From NCBI RefSeq assembly GCF_000812185.1, contig NZ_CP007026.1, forward strand, positions 62,001 to 126,000: a stretch of DNA of 64,000 nucleotides, read 5' to 3'. The first letter of the stretch is position 1. Each line of letters begins with the position of its first letter. Origin of the DNA: Candidatus Nitrosopelagicus brevis. GTDB taxonomy: Archaea > Thermoproteota > Nitrososphaeria > Nitrososphaerales > Nitrosopumilaceae. The notes beneath the pieces are model-generated. The model had not been told where the DNA came from. It did no database searches and was given only the letters and a program-made list of their open reading frames with translations. A program made the translations under genes and the position numbers. Below are positions 37,586 through 46,178 of the stretch, piece by piece.

Positions 37586-37929
37586 CGAATTGTTGTAAAT
37601 GCATCTTTTAGTGTAGATTCTATCTCTGATAATTCCTGCTCTGGAGTGATCTCTAAAATTTTTGGTTCTAGTTTACGCTCTTTTTGAATTTTAATTATTA
37701 TTGATGATTGAGTTGGTTCCAAATCTGCAAACCATCTAAAACTCATGGTTTTACAAAAAACTATTCTATGCATTCTTACATCTTCTATCACTTTCTCATC
37801 AAGTGACAAACAGTATGTTCGTAATTTATCAAACAATGGTTTTACAGGTTCAGGAATTTGTCTCTGAAAATCATCATAGGTTCTTCCAGTTCCAATTAGA
37901 CCTTCCATACATACCATCCCTAAATTCAT
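37582..37929 (-). CDS. Small DUF5655-like protein
   Basis: The 115-residue protein has the sequence flow of DUF5655 and predicted transport-protein C-terminal domains: LFDKLRTYCLSLDEKVIEDV, then IVFCKTMSFRWFADLEPTQSSIIIKI with the typical Lys and Trp-containing strand. Such domains occur alone or fused to nucleases and are of unknown role. The SRP RNA gene lies just upstream on the same strand. The call is moderate, since no motif is diagnostic. Confidence 0.7.
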   Translation of the reverse strand: MNLGMVCMEGLIGTGRTYDDFQRQIPEPVKPLFDKLRTYCLSLDEKVIEDVRMHRIVFCKTMSFRWFADLEPTQSSIIIKIQKERKLEPKILEITPEQELSEIESTLKDAFTTIR

Positions 37930-37938
37930 AATTTAATG

Positions 37939-38255
37939 TAGTAGTTCTGCTGGCTCCAGTCTAGGATGATAGTCCCATTTCAAGGCGTACAAGATCCCCC
38001 ACGTAGACGAGGAAGCGTGGATGCTCCACCTTAGGATTGCTCCCTCCCGGACCTCATCCCTTTCGATAGTTCGGTCTTAGGAAAAATCCCTTCGGATTAT
38101 CCTTGTCCTGCAACCACCCGCCTCGGCGTGAATTCATTTCCGCACACCAAGCGGGAGTTACCTTCCTAGAGATTTACCCAGCAGTTGCTGATCTCTGCAT
38201 ATAGCCGGTTTCAGAATAGGGCACGGCTGGCACCCTGATCCTCCCTACTACGTTA
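37939..38255 (-). ncRNA. ffs: Signal recognition particle RNA (7S RNA)
   Basis: About 315 bases without coding potential and much richer in G+C than the surroundings, with stable stems. On the minus strand the ends pair (GTAGT with ACTAC, helix 1 as in archaeal SRP RNA). An Alu-like 5' part carries CTGAAACCGGCTATATGC, close to the conserved archaeal form. The S-domain helix 8 signature GGTCCGGGAGGGAGCAATCC is followed by GGTGGAGCATCCACG. RNase P RNA and 16S-type fragments do not fit. It scaffolds SRP19 and SRP54 for co-translational targeting. The exact ends are estimates. Confidence 0.88.
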
Positions 38256-38281
38256 AGATAGAATAGAATCTCATATTTGAA

Positions 38282-39196
38282 TTAGGATCGTTCTTTTTTC
38301 AAATCTGTAATCATATTACACACAGCACAAATCTTTCCTGTGCATTGATTTCCACAATTTGTACAAATTCGTTTTTCTTTGAAACTTGAATCTTTCATAA
38401 CTTCTGAGATTTTGATAATTGAGCGATACATGTTGTTCTTTATTCCACTATGTTTGTCTTCTATGGAATTTAGAAATTCTCGAATCTCAGTTCGAATACC
38501 TTCATTCATGTGAGGACATGGTTCTGTTTGAAATGGCAAATTATTTGTAAATGCATAAAATACAATTTCAGATTCATAAATTTCTGCAAGTGGTTTTATT
38601 TTTCTAATTTGTTTTGAATCGCTTCCTGGACTCATCCAACCAATTTTGTTAGAATCCCCAGATAATGTGTTAATCAAAAATGTCTGTAATGAATCATCCA
38701 AGTTGTGACCTGTAGCAATTACATTTGCTCCTAGTTCTTCTGCAGCATGATCTAAGGCTCTTCTTCTAAAAATACCACAAATTGAACAAGACGTAGTTTT
38801 TTCTTCATCCCTTAATTCTAGTGATTCTGATAATGTTACATCATACAGTTCTTTGTATGAATAAGTTCTAAACTCTACATCCAATTTTGAGCAGAAACTC
38901 TTGACTATTTCTAGTGCTTCATCTCTATATCCTGGAATTCCCTCATCAATTGTTACAGCAATGATTCTAAAGTTATGGGTCTCTGACATTTTTTTTAATA
39001 TGCTAAGTAATACTAACGAATCTTTTCCACCTGAAACACCAACAACAACTAGTTCATCATTTTTAATCATCTTGTACTTGGAGATTGTTTTTGCAGCCTT
39101 TCTCAAAATAGAGTTTGAAAAGCATTCAGAGCAGAGACTTTCTCCAGAATATTTTCTGGTATAAACTGCAGTATTTTCACATTTTTGGCATTGCAT
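38282..39196 (-). CDS. tRNA 2-thiolation PP-loop ATPase (Ncs6/TtuA family)
   Basis: The PP-loop motif VVGVSGGKDSLVLL marks an adenylating enzyme that activates a tRNA uridine for sulfur transfer. It is flanked by an N-terminal zinc knuckle (MQCQKC ... CSECF) and a C-terminal CxxC/CxxC ribbon (RICTNCGNQC, KICAVC). Internal Cys in TTSCSICGIFRRRALD and CPHMNEG fit the Fe-S-binding Ncs6/TtuA group. The ATG at 39196 is chosen because family members start just before the zinc knuckle. An earlier in-frame start at 39286 would add 30 residues and overlap the protease gene. Confidence 0.9.
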   Translation of the reverse strand: MQCQKCENTAVYTRKYSGESLCSECFSNSILRKAAKTISKYKMIKNDELVVVGVSGGKDSLVLLSILKKMSETHNFRIIAVTIDEGIPGYRDEALEIVKSFCSKLDVEFRTYSYKELYDVTLSESLELRDEEKTTSCSICGIFRRRALDHAAEELGANVIATGHNLDDSLQTFLINTLSGDSNKIGWMSPGSDSKQIRKIKPLAEIYESEIVFYAFTNNLPFQTEPCPHMNEGIRTEIREFLNSIEDKHSGIKNNMYRSIIKISEVMKDSSFKEKRICTNCGNQCTGKICAVCNMITDLKKERS

Positions 39197-39233
39197 AATT
39201 TGGAGAATATGTTTGAGTTTAATATCTGATTCT

Positions 39234-40472
39234 TTAGATTGTGAACCAACCTGACTTGACATATGATAGTCCGATATTGAGACCAAACACTATGAATGAG
39301 ATTGCATAAACTGCCATCATTATTCCATTTACTGTTTTTTCTGAAATTCTTCCTTCAATTATGGTATGAATGAATTTTCCACCATCTAGAATTGGTAATG
39401 GTAACATGTTGATTATTCCAATAAAAAATGAAATCATCCATAACCACAACAAGAACCAGGAAAATTGCCAACCAAATGAGGTGTCTAAGTTCCAGTCAAT
39501 AAAGTTGAAAATTGGTTCTGGAAGTTGACCCATATCATTTCGCATGATGCCGATTAATCCTCTTTCAGGATCATCAGGCGATGCCATTATTGTTACAGGA
39601 AAAACAATCTCGCTTCCATCTCTTAGTACAGTTACATTGACTGTATCGCCTGGTTCAACTGGATTCGCTTGTAAATCCGTAGCTGACGCAATATTCACGT
39701 CATCAATTTTAATGATCATGTCATTTTGTTGAATACCTGCTTGTTGTGCACCTCCGCCGTCAATTACTGAAAGTACTAAAACTCCTGCTGCAGCTGATTC
39801 ATAAAATACATCTACAAGTGGCTCTGCACCTGGTACTCCTCCTAATCCCATTGCAAATAATGGGTTTGTTAGTAAAATTGCTCCTAAAATGAAAGCAAAA
39901 ATTACGTTTGAAGTTGGGCCTGCACCAATCAAACGGAGTCGTGAAATCTTTTTTGCTTTACTAAACTGCTCTTCATCTGGTTCTACAAATCCTGCAAACA
40001 TTGCTATAAAAATTGCAAATCCACCTGTTTTGATATTGATCTTTTCCAAAACCCCAACAATTCCGTGCGCACCTTCATGAATTACTAACACAATTGGAAT
40101 TGATAGTAAAAAGTACATTATAGCTGAAGCAGATGTCATTGTGACACCTGGTAATAGAACAGTCAATTCTGCAAATTCATCTGGTTCTACAAAGTAATTT
40201 GAAATATTCAAAAACAAAAAGAAGAAAACATATCCCATCATGATAAATCCTGCAATGACACTAACATCTGCAAATACACGAACCCCTCTTCTTGTTCTTC
40301 CTAGTAATCTGACTAGTGCATCTTGAACCTTGTAATTTTTGTAGGTTAGACTATATGGTTTTATTGAGAATCCGTATCTTTCTAATCTGAGACCTTTGGC
40401 TACTGCAAAAATAGCAACCCAAGCTATGAGTACGTAAATAATTGCATTATCTGTTAAGAAATTTAGTTCCAA
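39234..40472 (-). CDS. Site-2 protease, M50 family, with PDZ domain
   Basis: The 412-residue membrane metalloprotease has the zinc motif HEGAH in VIHEGAHGIVG near residue 130 inside a membrane helix, a late zinc ligand in LPLPILDGGKF near 365, and a PDZ domain between (about 225-305, GAQQAGIQQNDMIIKID). Several further helices are at both ends. Such enzymes cleave membrane-bound proteins during regulated signalling. It lies 37 bases upstream of the thiolase gene and diverges from cutA. Confidence 0.93.
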   Translation of the reverse strand: MELNFLTDNAIIYVLIAWVAIFAVAKGLRLERYGFSIKPYSLTYKNYKVQDALVRLLGRTRRGVRVFADVSVIAGFIMMGYVFFFLFLNISNYFVEPDEFAELTVLLPGVTMTSASAIMYFLLSIPIVLVIHEGAHGIVGVLEKINIKTGGFAIFIAMFAGFVEPDEEQFSKAKKISRLRLIGAGPTSNVIFAFILGAILLTNPLFAMGLGGVPGAEPLVDVFYESAAAGVLVLSVIDGGGAQQAGIQQNDMIIKIDDVNIASATDLQANPVEPGDTVNVTVLRDGSEIVFPVTIMASPDDPERGLIGIMRNDMGQLPEPIFNFIDWNLDTSFGWQFSWFLLWLWMISFFIGIINMLPLPILDGGKFIHTIIEGRISEKTVNGIMMAVYAISFIVFGLNIGLSYVKSGWFTI

Positions 40473-40513
40473 GTTAAAGAAAATTTTTTAGTCTCGGCAA
40501 TTTATCGTTTCCT

Positions 40514-40825
40514 ATGAAACCAGTGATAATTGTCTCTACATTTCCTAACAAGACTGTAACAAAAAAGATTGCAAATGCACTAGTCAAAAAGAAACTTGCT
40601 GCGTGCGTAAATATTACAAAAATTGATTCTGTATATTCATGGAAAGGTAAAATTCAAAATGATTCAGAATATTTGGCAATTTTTAAAACTACAAAGAAAA
40701 ATGAAAAAACTCTCAAAAATGAAATTAAAAAATTACATCCCTATGATGTTCCAGAAATTGCTGAAATCAATGTAAATTCTATGAATAAGCCATATCTTGA
40801 TTGGTTGATCGATTCCACTATCTAA
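40514..40825 (+). CDS. cutA: CutA1 divalent-ion tolerance protein
   Basis: This 103-residue CutA1 protein has the expected trimeric ferredoxin-like fold: VSTFPNKTVTKKIANALVKKKLAACVNI, then SVYSWKGKIQNDSEYLAIFKT, ending LHPYDVPEIAEI (only fragments cited). The conserved Cys in AACVN and the HPYDVPEI motif are present. It is linked to copper and other metal tolerance in bacteria; its role in archaea is not settled. It ends tail to tail with pelota with a four-base overlap. Confidence 0.95.
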   Translation: MKPVIIVSTFPNKTVTKKIANALVKKKLAACVNITKIDSVYSWKGKIQNDSEYLAIFKTTKKNEKTLKNEIKKLHPYDVPEIAEINVNSMNKPYLDWLIDSTI

Positions 40826-41874
40826 TACTCTAGTGGAAATCTCAACAATGAAATAATTCCACCCAAGCCTGAAACTCTTAATCCTGCGTCAATAGTACTG
40901 TCTACACTGAAAATTTCTCCTCCTTTAGATTCAACATCATTTAAGAAATCAATAATCTCCTGTTCATCTGAATCTTGAATAGCTTTTTCTGAAAACACTA
41001 GAGATTCTATCGCACCTGCTTCATTTGCTTTTTTTGTCTCCTCAATACCCATTGAAAATTTCTTGCTTTGTTTGTTTGCCAAAAACATTACTTCATCAAT
41101 TATTTGTGAAACCTTAGCAAGTTTAGTATCTGCCATCACTTCTTTCATTGCATCTGATTTAGTAAAAACATGAATTCCATCTTCTCCTCCAGAATCAATT
41201 CCCTCTATTACTTTGAATTTACATTTGTCTGCAATTGGCTTTTTTGACACATAATTGTAAAACTTCTTTTTTGTCTCACCAGGACCAAAAACTATTACAA
41301 AATTATCTTTTTCAACTACTGAACTTATCGCTCCAACCACATCGTCAAAGAATTTTTCAATTTTAAAGCTAGATTTGTATCTCTTTCCGCTTGAACCCGA
41401 ATACATATTTGGTAATAGATGCAAATGTGTTCCCTTCAATCGTCCAATTCCACAATCTCCTGTATCTATTGCAATTAGAATGAACTTTGTTTTCTTTCCC
41501 TTTGATTTTGCAAGTTTCTTTTCAACACCGCTCCATTTTTTCTTTACCAGATTGAATCCTTCATCAATCTTTATTGTAAAAGAATGATGCGTTCCATGTG
41601 GAACTGATTCATTATTTGATTCCAAAATTGTACCTCCAACTCTAATTCTGTCTAGAACATTATCAAGAGAAATTTTTTCTACCTTGATTGCAAGTCGTAC
41701 ATGAACTCTTTCTCCTTTATCTGGTCGTGCATATTCCTTGTCTTGTTTAATTACTCTAGTTGTTTCACCAATAATCTTGTCATCAATTTTTAAAATTCTT
41801 CTGATAGTCAGTAAATCATCAGAATCTTCAGGCATTAATGAAATTGTATTTTCATCAAGAGTTTTTGTAATCAT
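40822..41874 (-). CDS. pelA: Pelota (aPelota/Dom34), ribosome rescue factor
   Basis: The 350-residue protein has the three domains of archaeal pelota. The N-terminal Sm-like domain (about 1-130, with RPDKGERVHVRLAIKVEKI), a central eRF1-like domain with FVIVFGPGETKKKFYNYV, and a C-terminal L7Ae-like domain. It frees ribosomes stalled at mRNA ends together with aEF1-alpha and ABCE1. It is followed on the same strand, with 28 bases between, by a small gene of unknown function upstream at 41903-42301, possibly in one transcript. Confidence 0.95.
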   Translation of the reverse strand: MITKTLDENTISLMPEDSDDLLTIRRILKIDDKIIGETTRVIKQDKEYARPDKGERVHVRLAIKVEKISLDNVLDRIRVGGTILESNNESVPHGTHHSFTIKIDEGFNLVKKKWSGVEKKLAKSKGKKTKFILIAIDTGDCGIGRLKGTHLHLLPNMYSGSSGKRYKSSFKIEKFFDDVVGAISSVVEKDNFVIVFGPGETKKKFYNYVSKKPIADKCKFKVIEGIDSGGEDGIHVFTKSDAMKEVMADTKLAKVSQIIDEVMFLANKQSKKFSMGIEETKKANEAGAIESLVFSEKAIQDSDEQEIIDFLNDVESKGGEIFSVDSTIDAGLRVSGLGGIISLLRFPLEY

Positions 41875-41902
41875 ATTTTTTTATAAATTCTCTAAAAGAT
41901 AA

Positions 41903-42301
41903 CTAGTTTGATTCTTCTTGTTTTTGTTGTACGTATTTTTCAACCCACTCAAGAGTTATGACTCCGCCTTCTGCCAAATTAACTAATGAATTTGAAGATG
42001 CTTCACCTGTTACTTTGCCGGTATTCTTTCTAGTTTGTCTCCATTTTAGACTGGTGTTTCCGCTTTTTGATGAATAAATAACTCCTAAGACATCTTTAGC
42101 ATTAACAAATGTTATTTCTCTAATTTTTTTCAATGTAACTTTGTCTGCGGCTTCTACGTAAATGGAACCTAAACTATCTTCTCTTTCTGCAAAAACCTCT
42201 GGATCTTCAAGATAACTTCTTGGAGCAAATGAACTACATGTGCTAGCTATGATGAATCTTCGAAAGCTTTCAAGTGATGAAGGTGCGTCTATCTCTACCA
42301 T
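41903..42301 (-). CDS. Conserved hypothetical protein upstream of pelota
   Basis: The 132-residue soluble protein has an N-terminal polar region with LEDPEVFAEREDSLGSIYVEA and a C-terminal part with WRQTRKNTGKVTGEASSNSLVNLA. There is no membrane segment, metal site or nucleotide-binding loop. It lies 28 bases before pelota on the same strand and may be read with it. I do not recognise a family; a ribosome-related role would fit the neighbourhood but nothing in the sequence demonstrates it. Confidence 0.72.
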   Translation of the reverse strand: MVEIDAPSSLESFRRFIIASTCSSFAPRSYLEDPEVFAEREDSLGSIYVEAADKVTLKKIREITFVNAKDVLGVIYSSKSGNTSLKWRQTRKNTGKVTGEASSNSLVNLAEGGVITLEWVEKYVQQKQEESN

Positions 42302-42473
42302 TTTTTTTCAATAAATCTATCTCACTTATCAAGCTTGTTGAAAGATTCAAGTATGATTATTCTAAATTTTTACTGTAGACTGTGATGTACGCTATCCTAT
42401 GACTAGATGATTAGGATCTTGAGTTCTGAGTCTGCAACTTAGAATTTTTATGATATGATTTTCTGAATTATCT

Positions 42474-42893
42474 ATGAAATCATTAACTGAATATTTGACA
42501 TTCAAAACAAAATCAAGAAGAGAATTTGTTAACATTACACCAGATGTAGAAAAATTAGTTGTCAAAAGTGGAATCAAAGAGGGACTTTGTCTAGTTAATG
42601 CAATGCATATCACTGCTAGTGTTTTCATAAATGATAACGAAAGTGGTCTACATCATGATTATGAAAAATGGTTAGAAGAATTGGCACCTCACGAACCAAT
42701 TGATCATTATCGTCATAATGATACTGGAGAGGATAATGCCGATGCGCATCTAAAAAGACAGGTGATGGGAAGAGAGGTTGTGGTTGCTATAACTAATGGC
42801 CAATTAGACTTTGGACCTTGGGAAACTATCTTTTATGGTGAATTTGATGGTAGAAGAAACAAAAGAGTGCTAGTAAAAATTATTGGTGAATGA
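42474..42893 (+). CDS. YjbQ/UPF0047 family protein (secondary thiamine-phosphate synthase-like)
   Basis: The 139-residue protein is a typical YjbQ fold: [19 protein letters not shown], then the metal-site segment [16 protein letters not shown] and the Asp/His-rich [25 protein letters not shown], ending with [27 protein letters not shown] in part. The family can weakly replace ThiE in bacteria, and its natural role is unclear. It is divergent from the pelota-linked gene and ends one base before the small cysteine gene on the opposite strand. Confidence 0.92.
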   Translation: MKSLTEYLTFKTKSRREFVNITPDVEKLVVKSGIKEGLCLVNAMHITASVFINDNESGLHHDYEKWLEELAPHEPIDHYRHNDTGEDNADAHLKRQVMGREVVVAITNGQLDFGPWETIFYGEFDGRRNKRVLVKIIGE

Positions 42894-43058
42894 TTAACCA
42901 AAGTCGGTATCACGTTTCTGTGATCCTTCTGTGTTTGATCTTGCAGCTGCACGCCATTCATTATCATGATTTTGTCTACCGTGATTACATTTCACACAAC
43001 CCATAATCTTTCCATTAGGGTTTTTCACAAATTCTTCACATCCACAGAAACATGCCAT
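42894..43058 (-). CDS. Small cysteine-rich, probable zinc-binding protein (54 aa)
   Basis: The protein starts MACFCGCEEFVKNPNGK and has CVKCNHGRQNHDNEW, giving a likely four-ligand metal site from CxC, CxxC and nearby His. The ATG at 43058, directly before the Cys cluster, is preferred; an in-frame start at 43124 would overlap the regulator gene. It lies 35 bases after the DtxR-like gene, so it may be co-expressed with metal regulation. Its CxC-EEFVK element also occurs at the C-terminus of the protein encoded at 703-981, in reversed order relative to the other ligands. Confidence 0.7.
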   Translation of the reverse strand: MACFCGCEEFVKNPNGKIMGCVKCNHGRQNHDNEWRAAARSNTEGSQKRDTDFG

Positions 43059-43093
43059 AATCTTATCAAATCCACTTAGTATATCTTCTTTTT

Positions 43094-43555
43094 CTATTCT
43101 GCTCCTCTTGTAGTTTTGCAACATTCTCCCATTGGAATATCTCTACCTCGAGGACTTTTACTAGGACATTTTAACATAATACACAATGCATCTGTAAATT
43201 GTTTATTCATATGATGTTCTATTCCACAAACCATCTCTTCATCAATATCTATCTTTAATGCACTATCCATCAACACTTCAAGTAAGCGACTATTTCTGAT
43301 CATTGAGGATGCAACTTTTTCACCACTGTCTTTTAGTGTGACTCCAGCCTTGTTGTATGTAACCAAATCTCTTTCTGCTAATTTTTTTAACATTTGTACA
43401 ACGCTTGGTTGACGAACATTCAGTCTTTTTGCAATGGTACTAATCTTAACATCGTCGCCTTTTTCCCTAATATGCCACACTGCTTTAAGATACATTTCTG
43501 TATGTTCTGCTTCTGCAGTTCCTACAAACAGGACTTCTTCATCTATTGCATCCAT
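43094..43555 (-). CDS. DtxR/MntR-family metal-dependent regulator
   Basis: The 153-residue regulator has an N-terminal winged helix (about 18-75, ISTIAKRLNVRQPSVVQMLKKL) and a dimerisation and metal-binding domain containing EMVCGIEHHMNKQFTDALC and CPSKSPRGRDIP. The Cys/His residues correspond to the metal sites of DtxR/IdeR/MntR. It probably represses genes for iron or manganese uptake when metal is bound. It lies upstream of the 54-residue zinc-type protein in the same direction. Confidence 0.92.
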   Translation of the reverse strand: MDAIDEEVLFVGTAEAEHTEMYLKAVWHIREKGDDVKISTIAKRLNVRQPSVVQMLKKLAERDLVTYNKAGVTLKDSGEKVASSMIRNSRLLEVLMDSALKIDIDEEMVCGIEHHMNKQFTDALCIMLKCPSKSPRGRDIPMGECCKTTRGAE

Positions 43556-43610
43556 GCATAATCTATTTTCTCAAAGCTAATAAATTTTCAACATTTCTAA
43601 ACAATTGAAA

Positions 43611-44378
43611 TTATGCTTTTTTAGCATCTTTTAATAAGAAATCAAAATATTCTCTTGCAAATCCTGCTAATCCTGCATGATCTGCCCAAATTGCCACTAT
43701 TTCTGATGAAGTAGAGCTACTAATTTCAGGACCTAGTAAAATCACAACATATCTTTTATCTGAAATTATGCCTCCTCCAAACAATCCCCCTTTTACTTTA
43801 ACATCTGCAACTCGAGAAATTGCTTTGATAGAGTCTTTATCAAATTCATCTGAGATGAGAATTGTAATTTTAATTCCTTTATCGTGTAATTGTCTAAGTT
43901 TTGGAAGTGCTTGTTTGACAATCAATTCTCCTGCTTGGGGAACTGCAATCATTACTTCTTCTCTACAGTGTTCGACCATTTCCATAATTTTTGAAACAAT
44001 GTTCATTGCACCGGAAATAAACCAGATATCTGGTTTTTCACTAGTACCGGTTTTTTCATAAAGTGGAATTAATTCTGATAAAATGACATTTTTGTTTTCT
44101 GAAAAAATAGTATCTGCGTTCTGTTTTGTTGTTTCTAATGCATTTGATGGGGCTTTTGCAAAATATTTTGTAGGTCTTGAATCATCAGAACCAATCCATC
44201 CCTTTTCCTCCAATGTACCTAAAATCTCATAAATTTTTGAATAAGGAACTCCTGAATTTTGACTAATTTCTGAGGCATTACTTTCTCCATCTTTGATTAA
44301 TGTTGTATAAGCTCGAATTTCGTAGCTAGTTAACCCAATCTTCTCTAATGATTTCTTTGTTTTATCAGAAATACTCAC
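43611..44378 (-). CDS. TrmB-family transcription regulator
   Basis: The 255-residue protein has an N-terminal TrmB winged helix (about 8-75, IGLTSYEIRAYTTLIKDGESNASEISQNSGVPYSKIYEIL in parts). The C-terminal PLD-like effector domain follows (VMIAVPQAGELIVKQALPKLRQL, ITILISDEFD, GGIISDKRYVVILL). TrmB proteins bind small ligands such as sugars or sense other signals and block transcription near the TATA box. The start is GTG at 44378. It is divergent from the tetraether synthase homologue with only 106 bases between, making that gene a prime target candidate. Confidence 0.9.
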   Translation of the reverse strand: MSISDKTKKSLEKIGLTSYEIRAYTTLIKDGESNASEISQNSGVPYSKIYEILGTLEEKGWIGSDDSRPTKYFAKAPSNALETTKQNADTIFSENKNVILSELIPLYEKTGTSEKPDIWFISGAMNIVSKIMEMVEHCREEVMIAVPQAGELIVKQALPKLRQLHDKGIKITILISDEFDKDSIKAISRVADVKVKGGLFGGGIISDKRYVVILLGPEISSSTSSEIVAIWADHAGLAGFAREYFDFLLKDAKKA

Positions 44379-44439
44379 GAACAGAATTACTGAATTCTCT
44401 ATTTAAGTTGACTATGATCGTTCCCTAATTCATCCGGTG

Positions 44440-44467
44440 GTTAGTAGGAGTGGGATTATATACTAAC
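44440..44467. promoter_or_regulatory. Inverted repeat around the TATA box of the tetraether synthase gene
   Basis: GTTAGTA (44440-44446) and TACTAAC (44461-44467) form a perfect 7-bp inverted repeat with a 14-base spacer. The TATA-like TTATATA at 44456-44462 runs into the right arm, and the ATG at 44485 is 23-28 bases downstream, as for a leaderless transcript. A protein bound here would block TBP and TFB. The divergent TrmB-like gene next door is the natural candidate; this is inference. Confidence 0.6.
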
Positions 44468-44484
44468 TTTCCAAGAATTAGTTA

Positions 44485-46158
44485 ATGGCTCTAATTCAGA
44501 TATCCAATCAGTCATCAAAAACTCAGGGTAAGAAATCCACTATTAGATTCACCCAAAGTATTTGCCCTGATTGTAACATGATTTTAGATGCTGAAGTTTT
44601 TGAAAGAGAAGGCAAAGTCTTCATGTCCAAAGTTTGTCCAACACATGGTGAAACTGAGGAACTCTATTTCGGTTCTTATGATATGTATAAAAAATTCAGT
44701 ACATACTGGGTTGACGGAAAAGGTGCACATGCTCCAAATGTAATTATGGAAGACAAGTGTTCTTGTCCAAACAACTGTGGATTATGTTCAAATCACTTGT
44801 CACACAGTGGATTGGCAAACATGATTGTTACAAATAGATGTGACCTTACTTGCTGGTATTGTTTCTTCTATGTCAAGAAAGGACTAGAAGGTGCTTACAT
44901 GTATGAACCAAATCATGATCAAGTAAGAGGAATGATGAAAACATTAAGATCAGAAAGACCAATCCCAGGAAACTCTATGCAAATTACTGGTGGTGAACCA
45001 ATGCTTAGAGAAGATATTGCAGATTTAATCAAAATTATGAAAGAAGAAGGTGTTGAACATATTCAAATGAATACAAATGGAATTCGACACGCAATGGATC
45101 CAGAAGCAGGACGTGAAGTAAGAATGGCAGGCTGTAACAACTTGTATCTTAGCTTTGACGGTGTAACTGCAAGAACAAATCCAAAGAACCACTGGGAAAT
45201 TCCATATGCACTAGACACTTGTAGAAAAACCGGAACAACTGTTGTATTTGTTCCAACTGTTATCAAATCAATTAATGATCATGAATTAGGAGGAATTATC
45301 AGATATGCACAAAAGAACTTGGACGTTGTTCATGCAGTAAACTTCCAACCAGTATCACTAACTGGAAGAATGGGAAAATCAGAACGTGAAAAATATAGAA
45401 TCACAGTACCTGATTGTATACAAAGAATCGAAGAACAAACTGAAGGTCAAGTTACTGTTGATGATTGGTATCCAGTACCAAGTTGTATGCCATTGACAAA
45501 CGTAATTGAAGCATTTTCAAGTAAACCAAAATACGAATTATCTATTCACTTTGCATGTGGAGCAGGAGCTTATGTGTTCCAAGATGCAGACACCAAGAAA
45601 CTTGTCCCAATGACAAGATTCTGTGATATTCAAGGTATGTTAGAATTGTTTGAAGATAAAGCAGAACAAATTCGTTCTGGTGCAAACAAGTACTTTACAA
45701 TGCTTGAAGTTGTAAGAAAACTCAAAGGATTCATCAATAAAGAAAACCAACCAGCCGGATTAGACTTGGCAAAGATGTTTGGAAATATCTTGATGAAGAG
45801 ATCATTTGAAGCAGTAGGTTCATGGCACGTCAAAGGCCTATTCTTAGGAATGATGCACTTCCAAGACAAATACAATGAAGATTTAGAAAGATTACAAAGA
45901 TGTGATATTCACTATGTTACTCCAGACCTTAGAATTATTCCATTCTGTGCATTCAATGTAATTCCAGAATGGTACAGAGACAGAATCCAAAAGAAATATT
46001 CTATCACTGTTGAGGAATGGGAACAACGTGAAGGTGTAAAACTTGAAGACGGTCTTTACAGAGGTCTTATGAGAAGAGGTGCAGGTGACGAACTTGCAGC
46101 AGGATGTGCAAAGAGTGAGATGTTCCACCAAGCAGAACAAGCAATGGGCGCTCAATAA
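44485..46158 (+). CDS. tes: Radical SAM protein, tetraether (GDGT) lipid synthase Tes homologue
   Basis: The 557-residue radical SAM protein has C-x3-C-x2-C at 119, 123 and 126 (TNRCDLTCWYC), binding the SAM-cleaving 4Fe-4S cluster. Before it are a rubredoxin-like site (C27-P-D-C30 and C51-P-T-H54) and a further cysteine cluster at 92-101. Additional cysteines follow in the C-terminal half. This architecture and sequence match the MJ0619/MA_1486 family, shown to join two archaeol chains into tetraethers. In this lineage it would make the membrane-spanning crenarchaeol-type core. Codons look optimised, suggesting strong expression. Confidence that it is this family is high; enzymatic identity is by homology. 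Confidence 0.85.
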   Translation: MALIQISNQSSKTQGKKSTIRFTQSICPDCNMILDAEVFEREGKVFMSKVCPTHGETEELYFGSYDMYKKFSTYWVDGKGAHAPNVIMEDKCSCPNNCGLCSNHLSHSGLANMIVTNRCDLTCWYCFFYVKKGLEGAYMYEPNHDQVRGMMKTLRSERPIPGNSMQITGGEPMLREDIADLIKIMKEEGVEHIQMNTNGIRHAMDPEAGREVRMAGCNNLYLSFDGVTARTNPKNHWEIPYALDTCRKTGTTVVFVPTVIKSINDHELGGIIRYAQKNLDVVHAVNFQPVSLTGRMGKSEREKYRITVPDCIQRIEEQTEGQVTVDDWYPVPSCMPLTNVIEAFSSKPKYELSIHFACGAGAYVFQDADTKKLVPMTRFCDIQGMLELFEDKAEQIRSGANKYFTMLEVVRKLKGFINKENQPAGLDLAKMFGNILMKRSFEAVGSWHVKGLFLGMMHFQDKYNEDLERLQRCDIHYVTPDLRIIPFCAFNVIPEWYRDRIQKKYSITVEEWEQREGVKLEDGLYRGLMRRGAGDELAAGCAKSEMFHQAEQAMGAQ

Positions 46159-46178
46159 TTAATTTTCAAAAAAACATT

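Noticed and set aside
37939-38255. RNase P RNA or rRNA fragment as an explanation for the GC-rich non-coding block
   Set aside because: The end-pairing, Alu-like part and GGGAGGGAGCA helix 8 signature fit SRP RNA better.
42302-42473. Possible C/D-box small RNA in the gap before the YjbQ-like gene
   Set aside because: GATGAT- and CTGA-like elements occur but the order and spacing do not make a convincing C/D'/C'/D set; nothing else is seen in this 172-base gap.
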